Part shown: positions 27,035 through 35,583 of the stretch, piece by piece
Layout of the letters: every line of letters starts with the position of its first letter
Position numbering within the stretch: the first letter of the stretch is position 1
Assembly: GCA_021772775.1 (NCBI GenBank)
Contig: JAJFLH010000020.1
Location: 103,500-167,499 of the forward strand
Length of the DNA: 64,000 bases
DNA from: Mariprofundus sp.
GTDB lineage: Bacteria > Pseudomonadota > Zetaproteobacteria > Mariprofundales > Mariprofundaceae
Direction: 5' to 3'
Position numbers and translations under genes: made by a program
Notes under the pieces: model-generated
Database searches by the model: none
What the model was told of the DNA's origin: nothing
Seen by the model: the letters and a program-made list of their open reading frames with translations, nothing else

Positions 27035-28429
27035 TTATTGGGGAGCTAACATGGATCTGGGGTCCAGCAGCCTATCCAGTTCATCGGCTGGTAGAATATC
27101 AGCTTCTTCGCAAACCTGACGCACTGTTTTACCCTCATTGACCGCCTGTTTGGCAATTTGTGAGGCACGATCATAACCGATGACAGGTGCCAGCGAAGTG
27201 ACCATGCTCATGCTCCATTCGATCTGTTCGGCACAGCGCTCCCTATTGGCTTCAATGCCTTGAATACATTTGTCGGCAAACATCAGGCATGCAGTGGTGA
27301 GTAAACGTTCTGACTCCAGCAGATTATGCGCGATCACTGGCAGCATAACGTTTAACTCCAGCAGACCAGTGCTACCGGCCACACTGATAGTGGCATCATT
27401 ACCTATCACCTGCGCGCATACCTGCGCCATCGATTCCGCAATCACCGGATTTACTTTGCCCGGCATAATCGAGCTACCCGGCTGTACGGCAGACACACTG
27501 ATTTCACCTAATCCACAGCGCGGGCCCATATTCAAGAAACGCACATCATTGGCTATTTTCATCAAGGAAACCGCTATGGTTTTTAACTGACCGGAGAGTT
27601 CTACTGCTGCATCCTGTGCCGCTTGTGCTTCAAAATGATTTTCTGCTTCCGTGAAGTTAATCGTATAGGCATCGGATAAGCTGGCTGCCATGCGCGCGCC
27701 AAACTCGGGATGGGTATTTAAGCCTGTACCAACGGCAGTGCCACCCTGGGCCAACTCTGTGATGCGTGGCAGGCAGGACTCTAAACGCTGAATGCCTAAC
27801 TCAATCTGGCGTGCCCAGCCAGATATCTCCTGACCTAAAGTGACCGGTGTTGCATCCATCAAATGGGTACGGCCAATTTTGATCACATCTGCGGTCTCAT
27901 CAGCTTTTGCTTTGAGCACATCCAGCAGATGATTGGCGGCAGGCATAAGGCCATGTACCAACAGATCACTGGCAGCAAGATGAATGGCCGTTGGGATCAC
28001 ATCGTTTGATGATTGACCTTGATTAACATGATCATTGGGGTGAACCGGTTCATCCGCATTGATTTGACCACAGCGGTGTGCAATGACCTCATTGGCATTC
28101 ATATTGGTTGAAGTGCCGGAACCTGTTTGAAAAATATCGAGTACAAATTCAGTATCCCAATCACCACGGGCGACCTCCAGGGCTGCCTTGCCAATAAGTT
28201 GTGCTTTGGCCTCTTCGACCCTGTTCAGATCACTATTGACGGAGGCTGCAGCCATTTTGATATGGGCAACAGCTTTAATGAATTCACGAGAGAAGCGTAT
28301 GTCTGAAACCGGAAAATTCTCGATTGCACGTGCAGTCGATGCGCCGTACATGGCATCGGCAGGAACCTGCATTTCACCCATGGAGTCTCGTTCAGTTCGG
28401 TATCCTGAAATCATCTTGTTGTTGTTCAT
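27035..28429 (-). CDS. fumC: fumarate hydratase, class II
   Basis: 464 aa. The class II fumarase/aspartase signature is GSSIMPGKVNP. Other family blocks are QTGSGTSTNMNANEVIAHR, GRTHLMDATPVTLGQE and LNMGPRCGLGE. It catalyses the reversible hydration of fumarate to malate in the TCA cycle, as an iron-independent tetramer. ATG 28429 is chosen because GGGAG lies 6 bases upstream and because it overlaps the stop of the PP2C gene as TAATG. It is thus translationally coupled to a signalling phosphatase. Confidence 0.96.
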   Translation of the reverse strand: MNNNKMISGYRTERDSMGEMQVPADAMYGASTARAIENFPVSDIRFSREFIKAVAHIKMAAASVNSDLNRVEEAKAQLIGKAALEVARGDWDTEFVLDIFQTGSGTSTNMNANEVIAHRCGQINADEPVHPNDHVNQGQSSNDVIPTAIHLAASDLLVHGLMPAANHLLDVLKAKADETADVIKIGRTHLMDATPVTLGQEISGWARQIELGIQRLESCLPRITELAQGGTAVGTGLNTHPEFGARMAASLSDAYTINFTEAENHFEAQAAQDAAVELSGQLKTIAVSLMKIANDVRFLNMGPRCGLGEISVSAVQPGSSIMPGKVNPVIAESMAQVCAQVIGNDATISVAGSTGLLELNVMLPVIAHNLLESERLLTTACLMFADKCIQGIEANRERCAEQIEWSMSMVTSLAPVIGYDRASQIAKQAVNEGKTVRQVCEEADILPADELDRLLDPRSMLAPQ

Positions 28430-30063
28430 TATTTCTCCCTTTTGACACATAAAAGTGTCAAATCATCATCTTGATCATTGCGGCCAAATGTTTTTAAGTC
28501 CTCAAGCAGTGTGTGCGGTAAGGTATCGAGTGATTCGTCAGCATGGGCCATTAGCCACTCCCTGAGTCGAGCTTCACCAAACATCTCTTTACCAATCCTG
28601 CTTGATGATTCGGTCACCCCATCGGTATAGGCCAACAGAGTATCACCGGCATGAAAGTCGGTTCTGACAACATCGAATTGTAAATTTTTGACCAGCCCCA
28701 AAGGCGGGGACGAGGCTGGCAGTGCGGTGATATTTGTATCACCTGATTCTGCTGTGTGCAATAACAGCGAAGGCACATGGCCAGCATTGACCCAAACAAT
28801 GGAGTGCGATTCGGGCTGAAGTTTGGCCATAAACAGGGTGACAAAACGACCGGCTGTCAACGTGTCGCAGAGGGCCTCATTCAGATAACCAGCCGCCTGT
28901 TCAATGGGCCAATCTAAAGTTGCCAGACCGCGTAGCATGGCTTGTAAATTGGCCATGGTGAGTGCTGCTGGGTAACCCTTACCGGATACATCGGCGACCA
29001 TTAACCAGATACGACCATCTTCGAGTTTGATATAATCGTAATAATCACCACCGACGGCATAACAGGTCTGTTGAAAACCTTTTAAGGAGTAAAAAGGAAT
29101 CACAGGTTCATGTTTGGGCAATAGCCCCTGTTGAATCTCCGATGCTAACGACAACGAATCTTTTAAATCTTCCCGCTCCTGTAAACCCAGCATGGCAGTA
29201 TTCAGACCACGCGCCAGCTCACCAAAATCATCATCAAAGAGAACCGGAACATGTTCATCAAACTGCCCATCGGCCAAATGCCTGAGTCCTGTTTCCAGTG
29301 TCAATGTGACTGTTTTTAATGTTTGGGTAATATGCCAGACCAACAGCAGACTGGCACTGACCGACATAGCCAGTAGCACGATGGCTTGCGAAAGGATGAA
29401 TTGTGCTTCCGTTTCACTGCCACCCTGAGCTAGCCAGATATATAAGGATAAGATGAGCGTAGGAACGAGACCAGTCACCAGAAACAGCAACCATGGACGG
29501 TGACTGGATTCAGTGATGTGTCGATGTGCATGTCTGTCACTCAGTGCGCCGCTAAAAAGGCCCTGTCTAGACATCTGCAGCCGCAATCGAGCGGCATATA
29601 CAATTGAGAGTGTAACACCGAGAGCGGGAGCTAAAATGCCGGAAGCAAACAAGAAGTTCAGCGTGAGGGTAATAAACATACGCCAGCTGAGTTGATGGTC
29701 CCCCATGATTGCAACCAGTGGAATAATGATGATCAAATAAACAGCAAAAATCAGCCCGGCCAACCAGAAGAATTTTAATGCGCGCCAGGGGAATGCAGAC
29801 ATCACAGTTTCAAGAGCACGCTGATGCTTTTCGATGTCACCTTTTGGGCTTAAACACTGTTTAAGTGGTTGGAATGTCCACCAAGCAGTGGCACAGAACA
29901 GTAGCAAGAAGACCACAGTATCGGTAATCGATAGAGCCGTTGTGATGCCCAGCTCCGCAGCGTTGCCATTCAATCGCATCAGGCTCTGGCCAATCAAAAA
30001 GATAAACATCAACGGCCATAGGCATAGCAGATATGACCCAAAATTTTTGTCAGCGGAGTTCAT
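28429..30063 (-). CDS. membrane HAMP/SpoIIE-type PP2C serine phosphatase
   Basis: 544 aa. Several hydrophobic segments fill residues ~12-230. A HAMP-like linker follows (LRHLADGQFDEHVPVLFDDDFGELARGLN), then the SpoIIE/RsbU-type PP2C domain at ~320-544. Metal-binding acidic residues are visible in CYAVGGDYYDYIKL, VADVSGKGYPAAL, LAYTDGVTES and DQDDDLTLLCV. Such proteins dephosphorylate anti-sigma-factor antagonists in partner-switching pathways. No STAS or anti-sigma kinase gene is nearby. The gene overlaps fumC by one base (TAATG). Confidence 0.9.
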   Translation of the reverse strand: MNSADKNFGSYLLCLWPLMFIFLIGQSLMRLNGNAAELGITTALSITDTVVFLLLFCATAWWTFQPLKQCLSPKGDIEKHQRALETVMSAFPWRALKFFWLAGLIFAVYLIIIIPLVAIMGDHQLSWRMFITLTLNFLFASGILAPALGVTLSIVYAARLRLQMSRQGLFSGALSDRHAHRHITESSHRPWLLFLVTGLVPTLILSLYIWLAQGGSETEAQFILSQAIVLLAMSVSASLLLVWHITQTLKTVTLTLETGLRHLADGQFDEHVPVLFDDDFGELARGLNTAMLGLQEREDLKDSLSLASEIQQGLLPKHEPVIPFYSLKGFQQTCYAVGGDYYDYIKLEDGRIWLMVADVSGKGYPAALTMANLQAMLRGLATLDWPIEQAAGYLNEALCDTLTAGRFVTLFMAKLQPESHSIVWVNAGHVPSLLLHTAESGDTNITALPASSPPLGLVKNLQFDVVRTDFHAGDTLLAYTDGVTESSSRIGKEMFGEARLREWLMAHADESLDTLPHTLLEDLKTFGRNDQDDDLTLLCVKREK

Positions 30064-30169
30064 CGCATGACTCTATAATGAAACGTTTTTATTACATAGA
30101 ACCTTTCATCGCCAGTCAACATGTTTGTTCTGCTATCGAGGTGAAAAATATGAATCGCTAATGCAGCTC

Positions 30170-30868
30170 TTAGTGTTTGGTCTGATCTGTTACATGAGCC
30201 AGTTTGATCTTGTGACGAAGCTTTTTCTCAATTTTAGCCAATATTTCGGCAGCCTCAGCTTTGCGTCCTTTATCAGCCCGCGCGCGGCCAGCTCTAGCGG
30301 GAGCAGCTATGGCTTTGATAAAATATTGGCCTGCTTCTTCCCTTTTTCTGGTTTCACCCAGCAGATATGACCCCATCCAGAAATTTGCCGCCAGGCTCTG
30401 CGGGCTTAGTTCGAGTGCCTTTTTCAAATGTTTAACCGCTTTATCTTCATCACCGAAACCAATAGGCCAGCCCGGTACCTGATAATAGAGACTACCGAGA
30501 GTGGTGTGAATGGAGGCTTCCACTTCCCTGTTGGGATTTTGCTTAAGTGCAGTTTCAAGCAATGCTTTGGCTTCAGTTACTTTATCCAGTGCTCCGCCCA
30601 TGGCACCGACCTCACCAGCTAAAGTAGCGAGTGTAATAGCTGCCCACACTTTTGGGGCAGGGCTGTTGTTATCAGCAGCGGCCATCGTTTTGGCATCAGC
30701 AATGAGTGTTTCATAAGCTACGATGCGATCATCTTTTTGCGTGATTTGATATTTGATGGCATCCCAGCGTTGTGCAAGCTCAATGCTTGAGTTTGCAGCC
30801 TGAGCTGAAGAGGTCATGCTCAGTGCTGAGATCATCAACAGAGTGATTATTGAAACTATTTTTTTCAT
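30170..30868 (-). CDS. exported TPR-repeat protein
   Basis: 232 aa. Signal peptide MKKIVSIITLLMISALSMTSSAQA (24), then helical tetratricopeptide-like repeats, clearest at ~112-165 (ASIHTTLGSLYYQVPGWPIG then KAVKHLKKALELSPQSLAANFWMGSYLL). The W-PIGFGDEDKAVKHL segment resembles TatT-type TRAP-transporter-associated TPR proteins. Periplasmic scaffold or binding protein; partner unknown. It starts 47 bases after the SDR gene with TGGAG before the ATG, so it may be the distal gene of the biosynthetic operon upstream. Confidence 0.8.
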   Translation of the reverse strand: MKKIVSIITLLMISALSMTSSAQAANSSIELAQRWDAIKYQITQKDDRIVAYETLIADAKTMAAADNNSPAPKVWAAITLATLAGEVGAMGGALDKVTEAKALLETALKQNPNREVEASIHTTLGSLYYQVPGWPIGFGDEDKAVKHLKKALELSPQSLAANFWMGSYLLGETRKREEAGQYFIKAIAAPARAGRARADKGRKAEAAEILAKIEKKLRHKIKLAHVTDQTKH

Positions 30869-30915
30869 GCTATTACTCCAGATGATGAGTCGGGCTTGGT
30901 ATGTGAAAAGAGAGC

Positions 30916-31707
30916 TTATTTTTCACCTTTTGCAAAGGCACGTGCAATGCGGTTTTGTGCAGCCAGAGCATTATCCACCAAACGGGGGAGTATGGCATTG
31001 ATGCGGACAAAAAATGATTCAGGAAAACCAAAATAGATATCTTTGCGATTATTCTCGATGGCCGAAATAATCTTTTTGACGATATCTTCAGGTGCATCCA
31101 TATTCATCTTGGTGGCTTCACCCATGCGTATCAGTGCATCGGAGTTTATCGGAGTTTTCACAGCACGTGGTGCAATATAGGTCACGTTGATATCGGTGTC
31201 TGCAACTTCGCGGCGCAGGGCTTCGGAAAAACCGCGCAGGCCAAATTTACTGGCTGAATAAACACTGAAATAGGCAAATCCAATTGAACCAAAAGTAGAA
31301 CCGACATTTACGATAGTTCCTGCATTATTGTTCTGCATAACAGGCAAAAAAGCGTGTGCCAACCACATAGGAGCTAACAGGTTAACGTGTATCATAGCTT
31401 CTATTTTTTCAGGGCTTTCATCTTCATAAGCTGCAAAGCTATTGATGCCAGCCAGGTTAATGAGCATATCAACGCCGCCCAATTTCTCCAAGCAGTGGTC
31501 TGCCACTGTGCGACAGCCATTGGCTGATGATAGGTCACCTGCGATGGGATGTGTGCCAGATAACTTTGCAGCGACTGAGGTAAGTGCATCAGCATTGGCA
31601 TCAACCATGGCCAGATTAGCACCACGCTTAACCAGCTCAGCAGCAAGTATCGATCCCATGCCTCCAGCAGCACCCGTTAATACAATACGTTTATTGTTGA
31701 TTTCCAT
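30916..31707 (-). CDS. short-chain dehydrogenase/reductase (fourth gene of the hemolysin-family operon)
   Basis: 263 aa classical SDR. Cofactor loop TGAAGGMGSILAAEL (~11-25), acidic VDANAD after beta-2 (suggesting NAD rather than NADP), NLAGINSFA, catalytic Ser in VGSTFGSIG, and YSASK (~153-157). Typical for reduction or oxidation of an alcohol/keto group on a lipid-like substrate. ATG 31707 overlaps the stop of the diiron gene as TGATG and has GGGAGGGG just upstream, so the two are translationally coupled. A preceding GTG at 31710 is a less likely start. Confidence 0.9.
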   Translation of the reverse strand: MEINNKRIVLTGAAGGMGSILAAELVKRGANLAMVDANADALTSVAAKLSGTHPIAGDLSSANGCRTVADHCLEKLGGVDMLINLAGINSFAAYEDESPEKIEAMIHVNLLAPMWLAHAFLPVMQNNNAGTIVNVGSTFGSIGFAYFSVYSASKFGLRGFSEALRREVADTDINVTYIAPRAVKTPINSDALIRMGEATKMNMDAPEDIVKKIISAIENNRKDIYFGFPESFFVRINAILPRLVDNALAAQNRIARAFAKGEK

Positions 31708-32369
31708 CACCCCTCCCGAGTAATTATTGGTAAGCTACGAAATATATCGCCATACAACTTATAATTCATGCGGGCGGAATGGATGACTGCCTGTTTATCT
31801 CCATCTTTATCCAGTTTGTTCATCAGCTTTTCGTAAAAATCAACGTGGCCGATATCAAGAGAGCCATGTGAATTCAGATAAGAAAAAGCTTCTGTTGGTA
31901 AGTTGAGAGCCTGCTGAATATTGCTGGCGGCATGTGTTGCTAACGCAACGCTGGTGCCTTCGAGTACCAGTACCATGCCGAAGAATCCGATAGGGTTGTT
32001 GCGGTGAACAGTATCATAAGCATAAGCGACCATCAGTTCAGTCGCAGGCAATGGCGTGCCGTGGCGCACGGCTTCTTTATCGACTCCACAGGCTTCAATA
32101 TCATTAAGAATCCACTCCTGATGCCCCATCTCCTCTTCGATGTATTCACCAATTGCTTCACGCAACCATTCGCTACTTTCAGGTATGCGGCTGCCGGTTG
32201 CCATTAATAATGGGGTAGTATGTTTGACGTGATGATAAGCCTGAGTTAAAAATGCAGTGTAGCTCTCTAGGCTCAATTGACCTGCGCTACCCATGCGAAT
32301 AAATGGAATGGATAATAGATCATTGCGAGCATCTTCTGTTGCTGCAACCAACTCATCGTAAAAAGCCAT
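31707..32369 (-). CDS. heme-oxygenase-like diiron (TenA-like iron-containing redox) protein
   Basis: 220 aa, all-helical, of the TenA/PqqC/heme-oxygenase-like superfamily annotated as iron-containing redox enzymes. Candidate metal ligands fall in the expected places: Glu80, His83 and Asp90 in EEEMGHQEWILND, Glu137 in LVLEGTS, and His168, Asp172, His175 in SHGSLDIGHVDFYE. Characterised members (UndA, BesC, SznF) use a non-heme diiron centre and O2 for oxidative decarboxylation, C-C cleavage or N-oxygenation. Here the ligase product or a fatty acid is a plausible substrate (inference). AAGGAGA precedes the ATG, and the ligase stop abuts it. Confidence 0.85.
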   Translation of the reverse strand: MAFYDELVAATEDARNDLLSIPFIRMGSAGQLSLESYTAFLTQAYHHVKHTTPLLMATGSRIPESSEWLREAIGEYIEEEMGHQEWILNDIEACGVDKEAVRHGTPLPATELMVAYAYDTVHRNNPIGFFGMVLVLEGTSVALATHAASNIQQALNLPTEAFSYLNSHGSLDIGHVDFYEKLMNKLDKDGDKQAVIHSARMNYKLYGDIFRSLPIITREG

Positions 32370-33878
32370 TCAGGTCTCCTTGTTTGTCTTGTCGTTGTAT
32401 AGTTGTTCTATCTGTTCTTCATATTGCTCAAGAATAAACTGGCGTCGTGGTCGGCCTGTGCCTGTCCATAAACCATTGGCGATACTAAATGCTTCTTCTG
32501 CCATTATCCAAGCCGAAATGGATGCATAATCGGGCAGCTGTGCATTGGCACTATTTACGGCGTTTTGAATCATTTGAGCATCCGCATGGTTTTGTGCAAC
32601 GATTACGGCAACATTAAACGGGCGGGCCTCACCAAACAGACAGCATTGGGCAATAGGGGGTTCTAAACTTAGCTCACGTTCGACCCATTCCGGTGAGACA
32701 TTGCGTCCGAATGCTGTGATAAAAATATGTTTTTTACGGCCCCTCAGATAAACAAAACCATCGTCATCCATATGGCCGATATCACCCGTTGGCCAGTATG
32801 AATCGGTAAATGCTGTTTCACCAAGGTAACCGGAAAAAAGCCCACCTTTGACGAGGATTTCACCATCATCAGCAGATAGCATATCGACATGCGGTAGTAG
32901 TTTGCCAACGCTGCCAGCTTTATGGGCGGCAGGGCTATTTACTGCGACTACACTGGAGGCTTCCGATAATCCGTAACCTTCATAAACAGGCAAGCGAAGT
33001 GCAGCAGCGCGTTGCAACAGCTGCTCGGATACAGGCGCGCCACCAACGGCGATAAAACGCAACGTTTGCGGTTTTGGGGCACCGGCCTCAACAGCAGCAA
33101 TCAGCGCGTGTAACATTTGTGGAATCATAATGCAGGTCGTGGCACGTGATTGAATCAACATGCCCACGAAACGTTGCACATCCAGACCGCTGGAGCCACT
33201 CAGGCCTATTTCACCCAGTGATGGTGAAACAACGGTCGCGCCACTAAGCAGTGGGGCATAAACCCCTCCGATATTTTCTAAGAGGGTGGCGTAGGGAAGC
33301 AGGGATAGATGCCGGTCATGGCTATTTGCGCCGGTAACATGCGCCAGTGATACGCTGACTGTTTGCATCACAGATGATTGTAAACAGACCCCTTTCGGTT
33401 CGCCAGTCGAGCCGGATGTGAAGGTGATTTTAGCACATGGGTCGGGCAGTTCTCGATTGGGAACATGCAAACGAATCACGCTGAATGCTTCTCCTTCAAT
33501 GGATAAGGGCACAGCGGCATCACTATCGATATGTAAAGCAACTAAAAGTTGCTGCAGCTGTTCAGCTTGCGGGGTGATAATGGCATCAATACCAGCGCTG
33601 TTAATCAGATGTGCGATTTGGCTTGGTGAGAAGAAATGCGGGATGGGAACCAGTGTGATCTTTGCCTGTAAGCAGGCTAGATCTGCGATACACCAGGCTG
33701 GGCCATTATCCGCCAATAGGGCAACAACATGCAGCTCATGATTAGAAAGTTCTGTAGCAAGAGATCTGCTTAGTCTGTTTAAAGCTGCGTATGTCAGTGA
33801 AATATGGGCGCTTTCAATGGCTATCGCATCGGGTCTATCTTGTGCATGCTGAGCTATTGCAGTGATTAACTGGCTCAT
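32370..33878 (-). CDS. AMP-dependent synthetase/ligase (ANL superfamily)
   Basis: 502 aa from ATG 33878, which overlaps the upstream stop as ATGA; an upstream frame extension to 33932 is unlikely. ANL motifs: P-loop ITFTSGSTGEPKGV (151-164), YGLSE (302-306), TGD (364-366) and hinge GRKKHIFITAFGRNVSPEWVE (380-400). It should adenylate a carboxylic acid, probably a fatty acid, and pass it to CoA or an amine. The usual A10 lysine (PxxGK) is not seen; the matching region reads GLWTGTGRPRR with Arg476. No carrier-protein gene is adjacent. It is the second gene of the four-gene operon. Confidence 0.9.
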   Translation of the reverse strand: MSQLITAIAQHAQDRPDAIAIESAHISLTYAALNRLSRSLATELSNHELHVVALLADNGPAWCIADLACLQAKITLVPIPHFFSPSQIAHLINSAGIDAIITPQAEQLQQLLVALHIDSDAAVPLSIEGEAFSVIRLHVPNRELPDPCAKITFTSGSTGEPKGVCLQSSVMQTVSVSLAHVTGANSHDRHLSLLPYATLLENIGGVYAPLLSGATVVSPSLGEIGLSGSSGLDVQRFVGMLIQSRATTCIMIPQMLHALIAAVEAGAPKPQTLRFIAVGGAPVSEQLLQRAAALRLPVYEGYGLSEASSVVAVNSPAAHKAGSVGKLLPHVDMLSADDGEILVKGGLFSGYLGETAFTDSYWPTGDIGHMDDDGFVYLRGRKKHIFITAFGRNVSPEWVERELSLEPPIAQCCLFGEARPFNVAVIVAQNHADAQMIQNAVNSANAQLPDYASISAWIMAEEAFSIANGLWTGTGRPRRQFILEQYEEQIEQLYNDKTNKET

Positions 33879-34507
33879 GACTGTTTTTTGTTGCCAGCTG
33901 TTTTTTCGCCGACTTCTTCGGCTGCGGCCCATGTATCACGCAGGCTTTCCCATAACTCCTGCAAATAATCATGACCATCTTGCAGTGAACCAAAACATAC
34001 GACGGGATCACCGTCATAATAGCTACCCCATTGTTGAACAACATCTTCAGGTAACATGTTTTTATCAGCCACAATTAACTCTTTGGGTGATAAACCAAGT
34101 CTGGCAAATGCATTGCGGAACCGTCGGACGCCTGTAAAGACCACCCAGCGATAACCTGCGGCGTACAAGTAAGCTGTGGCTCCGATAATAGCCATGCGAG
34201 AATCACCTGGAGCTGCTTCTGCCAGGTTACCGACCTCAACAATTTCTGAGCGTTTTACCGGATGTCCGAGATAGCGTGAGATAGATTGTTCGACCGGTTC
34301 GTCCAGATAAGATTCAAGAAATAGCCGTTCATGGGCTGCATCACGGTAGCCCATGACTGCTTTATACTGTTCATGTTTGTCATATACGCGCATCAAGGTA
34401 GGCATGAAGTGTTGGACATCAGCACCATATGCACGTTGAAATACCTGCGATACAAACGCGATCGCCTGTTCTCGTTCAGGATGATCTTGATCCAAAATTT
34501 CAAACAC
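33875..34507 (-). CDS. thermostable hemolysin family protein (GNAT/LuxI-like fold expected)
   Basis: 210 aa. It resembles the T_hemolysin family (Vibrio delta-VPH type) in motifs such as RAYGADVQHFMPTLM (~26-40), RLFLESYLDEPVEQSI (~61-76), VEVGNLAEA (~90-98) and FTGVRRFRNAFARLGL (~124-139). The pattern LFLE-YLD ... E-GNLA recalls acyl-homoserine-lactone synthases and other GNAT-type acyltransferases, so the historic hemolysin name may hide an enzyme. No signal peptide. The start is GTG 34507; no in-frame ATG exists upstream before a stop. First gene of a coupled operon with ligase, diiron protein and SDR. Confidence 0.8.
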   Translation of the reverse strand: MFEILDQDHPEREQAIAFVSQVFQRAYGADVQHFMPTLMRVYDKHEQYKAVMGYRDAAHERLFLESYLDEPVEQSISRYLGHPVKRSEIVEVGNLAEAAPGDSRMAIIGATAYLYAAGYRWVVFTGVRRFRNAFARLGLSPKELIVADKNMLPEDVVQQWGSYYDGDPVVCFGSLQDGHDYLQELWESLRDTWAAAEEVGEKTAGNKKQS

Positions 34508-34538
34508 GTTGATCGAACCCGATTGTTCCCATTCTCAT

Positions 34539-34573
34539 TACCCATCCCCGACTATAAAGCGTCGGGGAGGGTA
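34539..34573. repeat. GC-rich inverted repeat upstream of the hemolysin-family operon
   Basis: TACCCATCCCCGAC (34539-34552) pairs with GTCGGGGAGGGTA (34561-34573), with one bulged A and an 8-base loop TATAAAGC. It lies 32 bases upstream of the operon's GTG start, in a region between two minus-strand genes. There is no U-tract on either side, so a plain terminator for sspA is less likely than an operator or leader hairpin; I cannot decide. Confidence 0.5.
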
Positions 34574-34638
34574 TATGCTGTGTTGCTGCTTAGAAGTGAT
34601 ATGGGTCACAATAGTGAAACAAAAAAAACAGCTTGAGA

Positions 34639-35232
34639 TCAGTAATCGCGTAACATCTGTTCGATTTCAGATAAAGAGCGCTCAAAAGCTGGGCGTTCAA
34701 ACAGGTTGTCCATATAGCCTTCAAGATTATTCCATGCTGCGGTATCGATACCAATGGATGGCAGACGCCATAAAATAGGAGCCAATGTGATGTCAGCCAG
34801 AGTGTACTGCTCACCGATGAAGAACTGCTGGCGACCGAGATAGACATCCAATGAGGTCAAATAAACTTTGATTTTACCAATCGCATCTTTTTTCTTGCGG
34901 CTGTTCTGGGTATCAATATAGAGAGGATAGAGTTCACGTTCAAGCTGCAGGACAGCCAGACGCATCTGAGCACGTTCGGCTGGAGAGCCTGGTTTCAACG
35001 GCGGGTGAGGATAACGTTCATCCAGATATTCATTGACCACTGAGGATTCAAAAAACACGATGTCACGGTCAATGACTGTAGGCAGTTTACCGTAAGGATT
35101 GATTTTTAAGAAATCAGCGGGGAGGTTGTCTGCTTCTATTTCTGTCGTTTCGACAGGTAGCTCCTTTTCAGCCAATACGATACGGGTACGATGCGAATTG
35201 GGGCAGTGGGCATCAGAAAACAGTTTGATCAT
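34639..35232 (-). CDS. sspA: stringent starvation protein A (GST-fold RNA polymerase-associated)
   Basis: 197 aa from ATG 35232, chosen because GGAGGAATTG precedes it; the longer frame to 35301 lacks such a site. Thioredoxin-like N-domain begins MIKLFSDAHCPNSHRTRIVL, followed by PYGKLPTVIDRDIVFFESSVVNEYLDERYPHPPL and a helical GST C-domain. SspA binds RNA polymerase and alters promoter use in stationary phase and acid stress. The gene usually followed by sspB is not so here: the next gene is the hemolysin-family operon. Confidence 0.92.
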   Translation of the reverse strand: MIKLFSDAHCPNSHRTRIVLAEKELPVETTEIEADNLPADFLKINPYGKLPTVIDRDIVFFESSVVNEYLDERYPHPPLKPGSPAERAQMRLAVLQLERELYPLYIDTQNSRKKKDAIGKIKVYLTSLDVYLGRQQFFIGEQYTLADITLAPILWRLPSIGIDTAAWNNLEGYMDNLFERPAFERSLSEIEQMLRDY

Positions 35233-35583
35233 CAATTCCTCCAGAGGTTTGAAAGGCAAAAGCCTTGCCAAAACGGTCGCGCATTGTAGCGATAAAGACA
35301 AAAAAATAAAGATTAATCTGAATTGCCGCAGATCACTCTGATAAAAGCTGCTGAAAGTACATATAGAGTATAAGATTCAGTTTTGAATTAGTGGTGAATG
35401 TTGCAGGACTTATTCATCGCTAATAAGCATATTCACTCAAGCAGTTCTATCGGGACTCTGTCTATGAACAGTTTTCCCGGAGTATGTTGAACAACGCACA
35501 ACTGATATTGTGAAGTGTGAAGCTTTTGATACATTGCGGCACAGTTTTGAAATTTTCAAATAAGTGAAAAGGACGTTTGCACC
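35233..35583. other. divergent intergenic region between sspA and rdgC
   Basis: About 350 AT-rich bases with no supported gene. It should contain the promoters of both sspA (minus) and rdgC (plus). No clear operator or hairpin stood out. Confidence 0.4.

Noticed and set aside
33875..34507. Calling the hemolysin-family protein a secreted toxin
   Set aside because: It has no signal peptide and sits in a biosynthetic-type operon; the family name rests on old phenotypic work.
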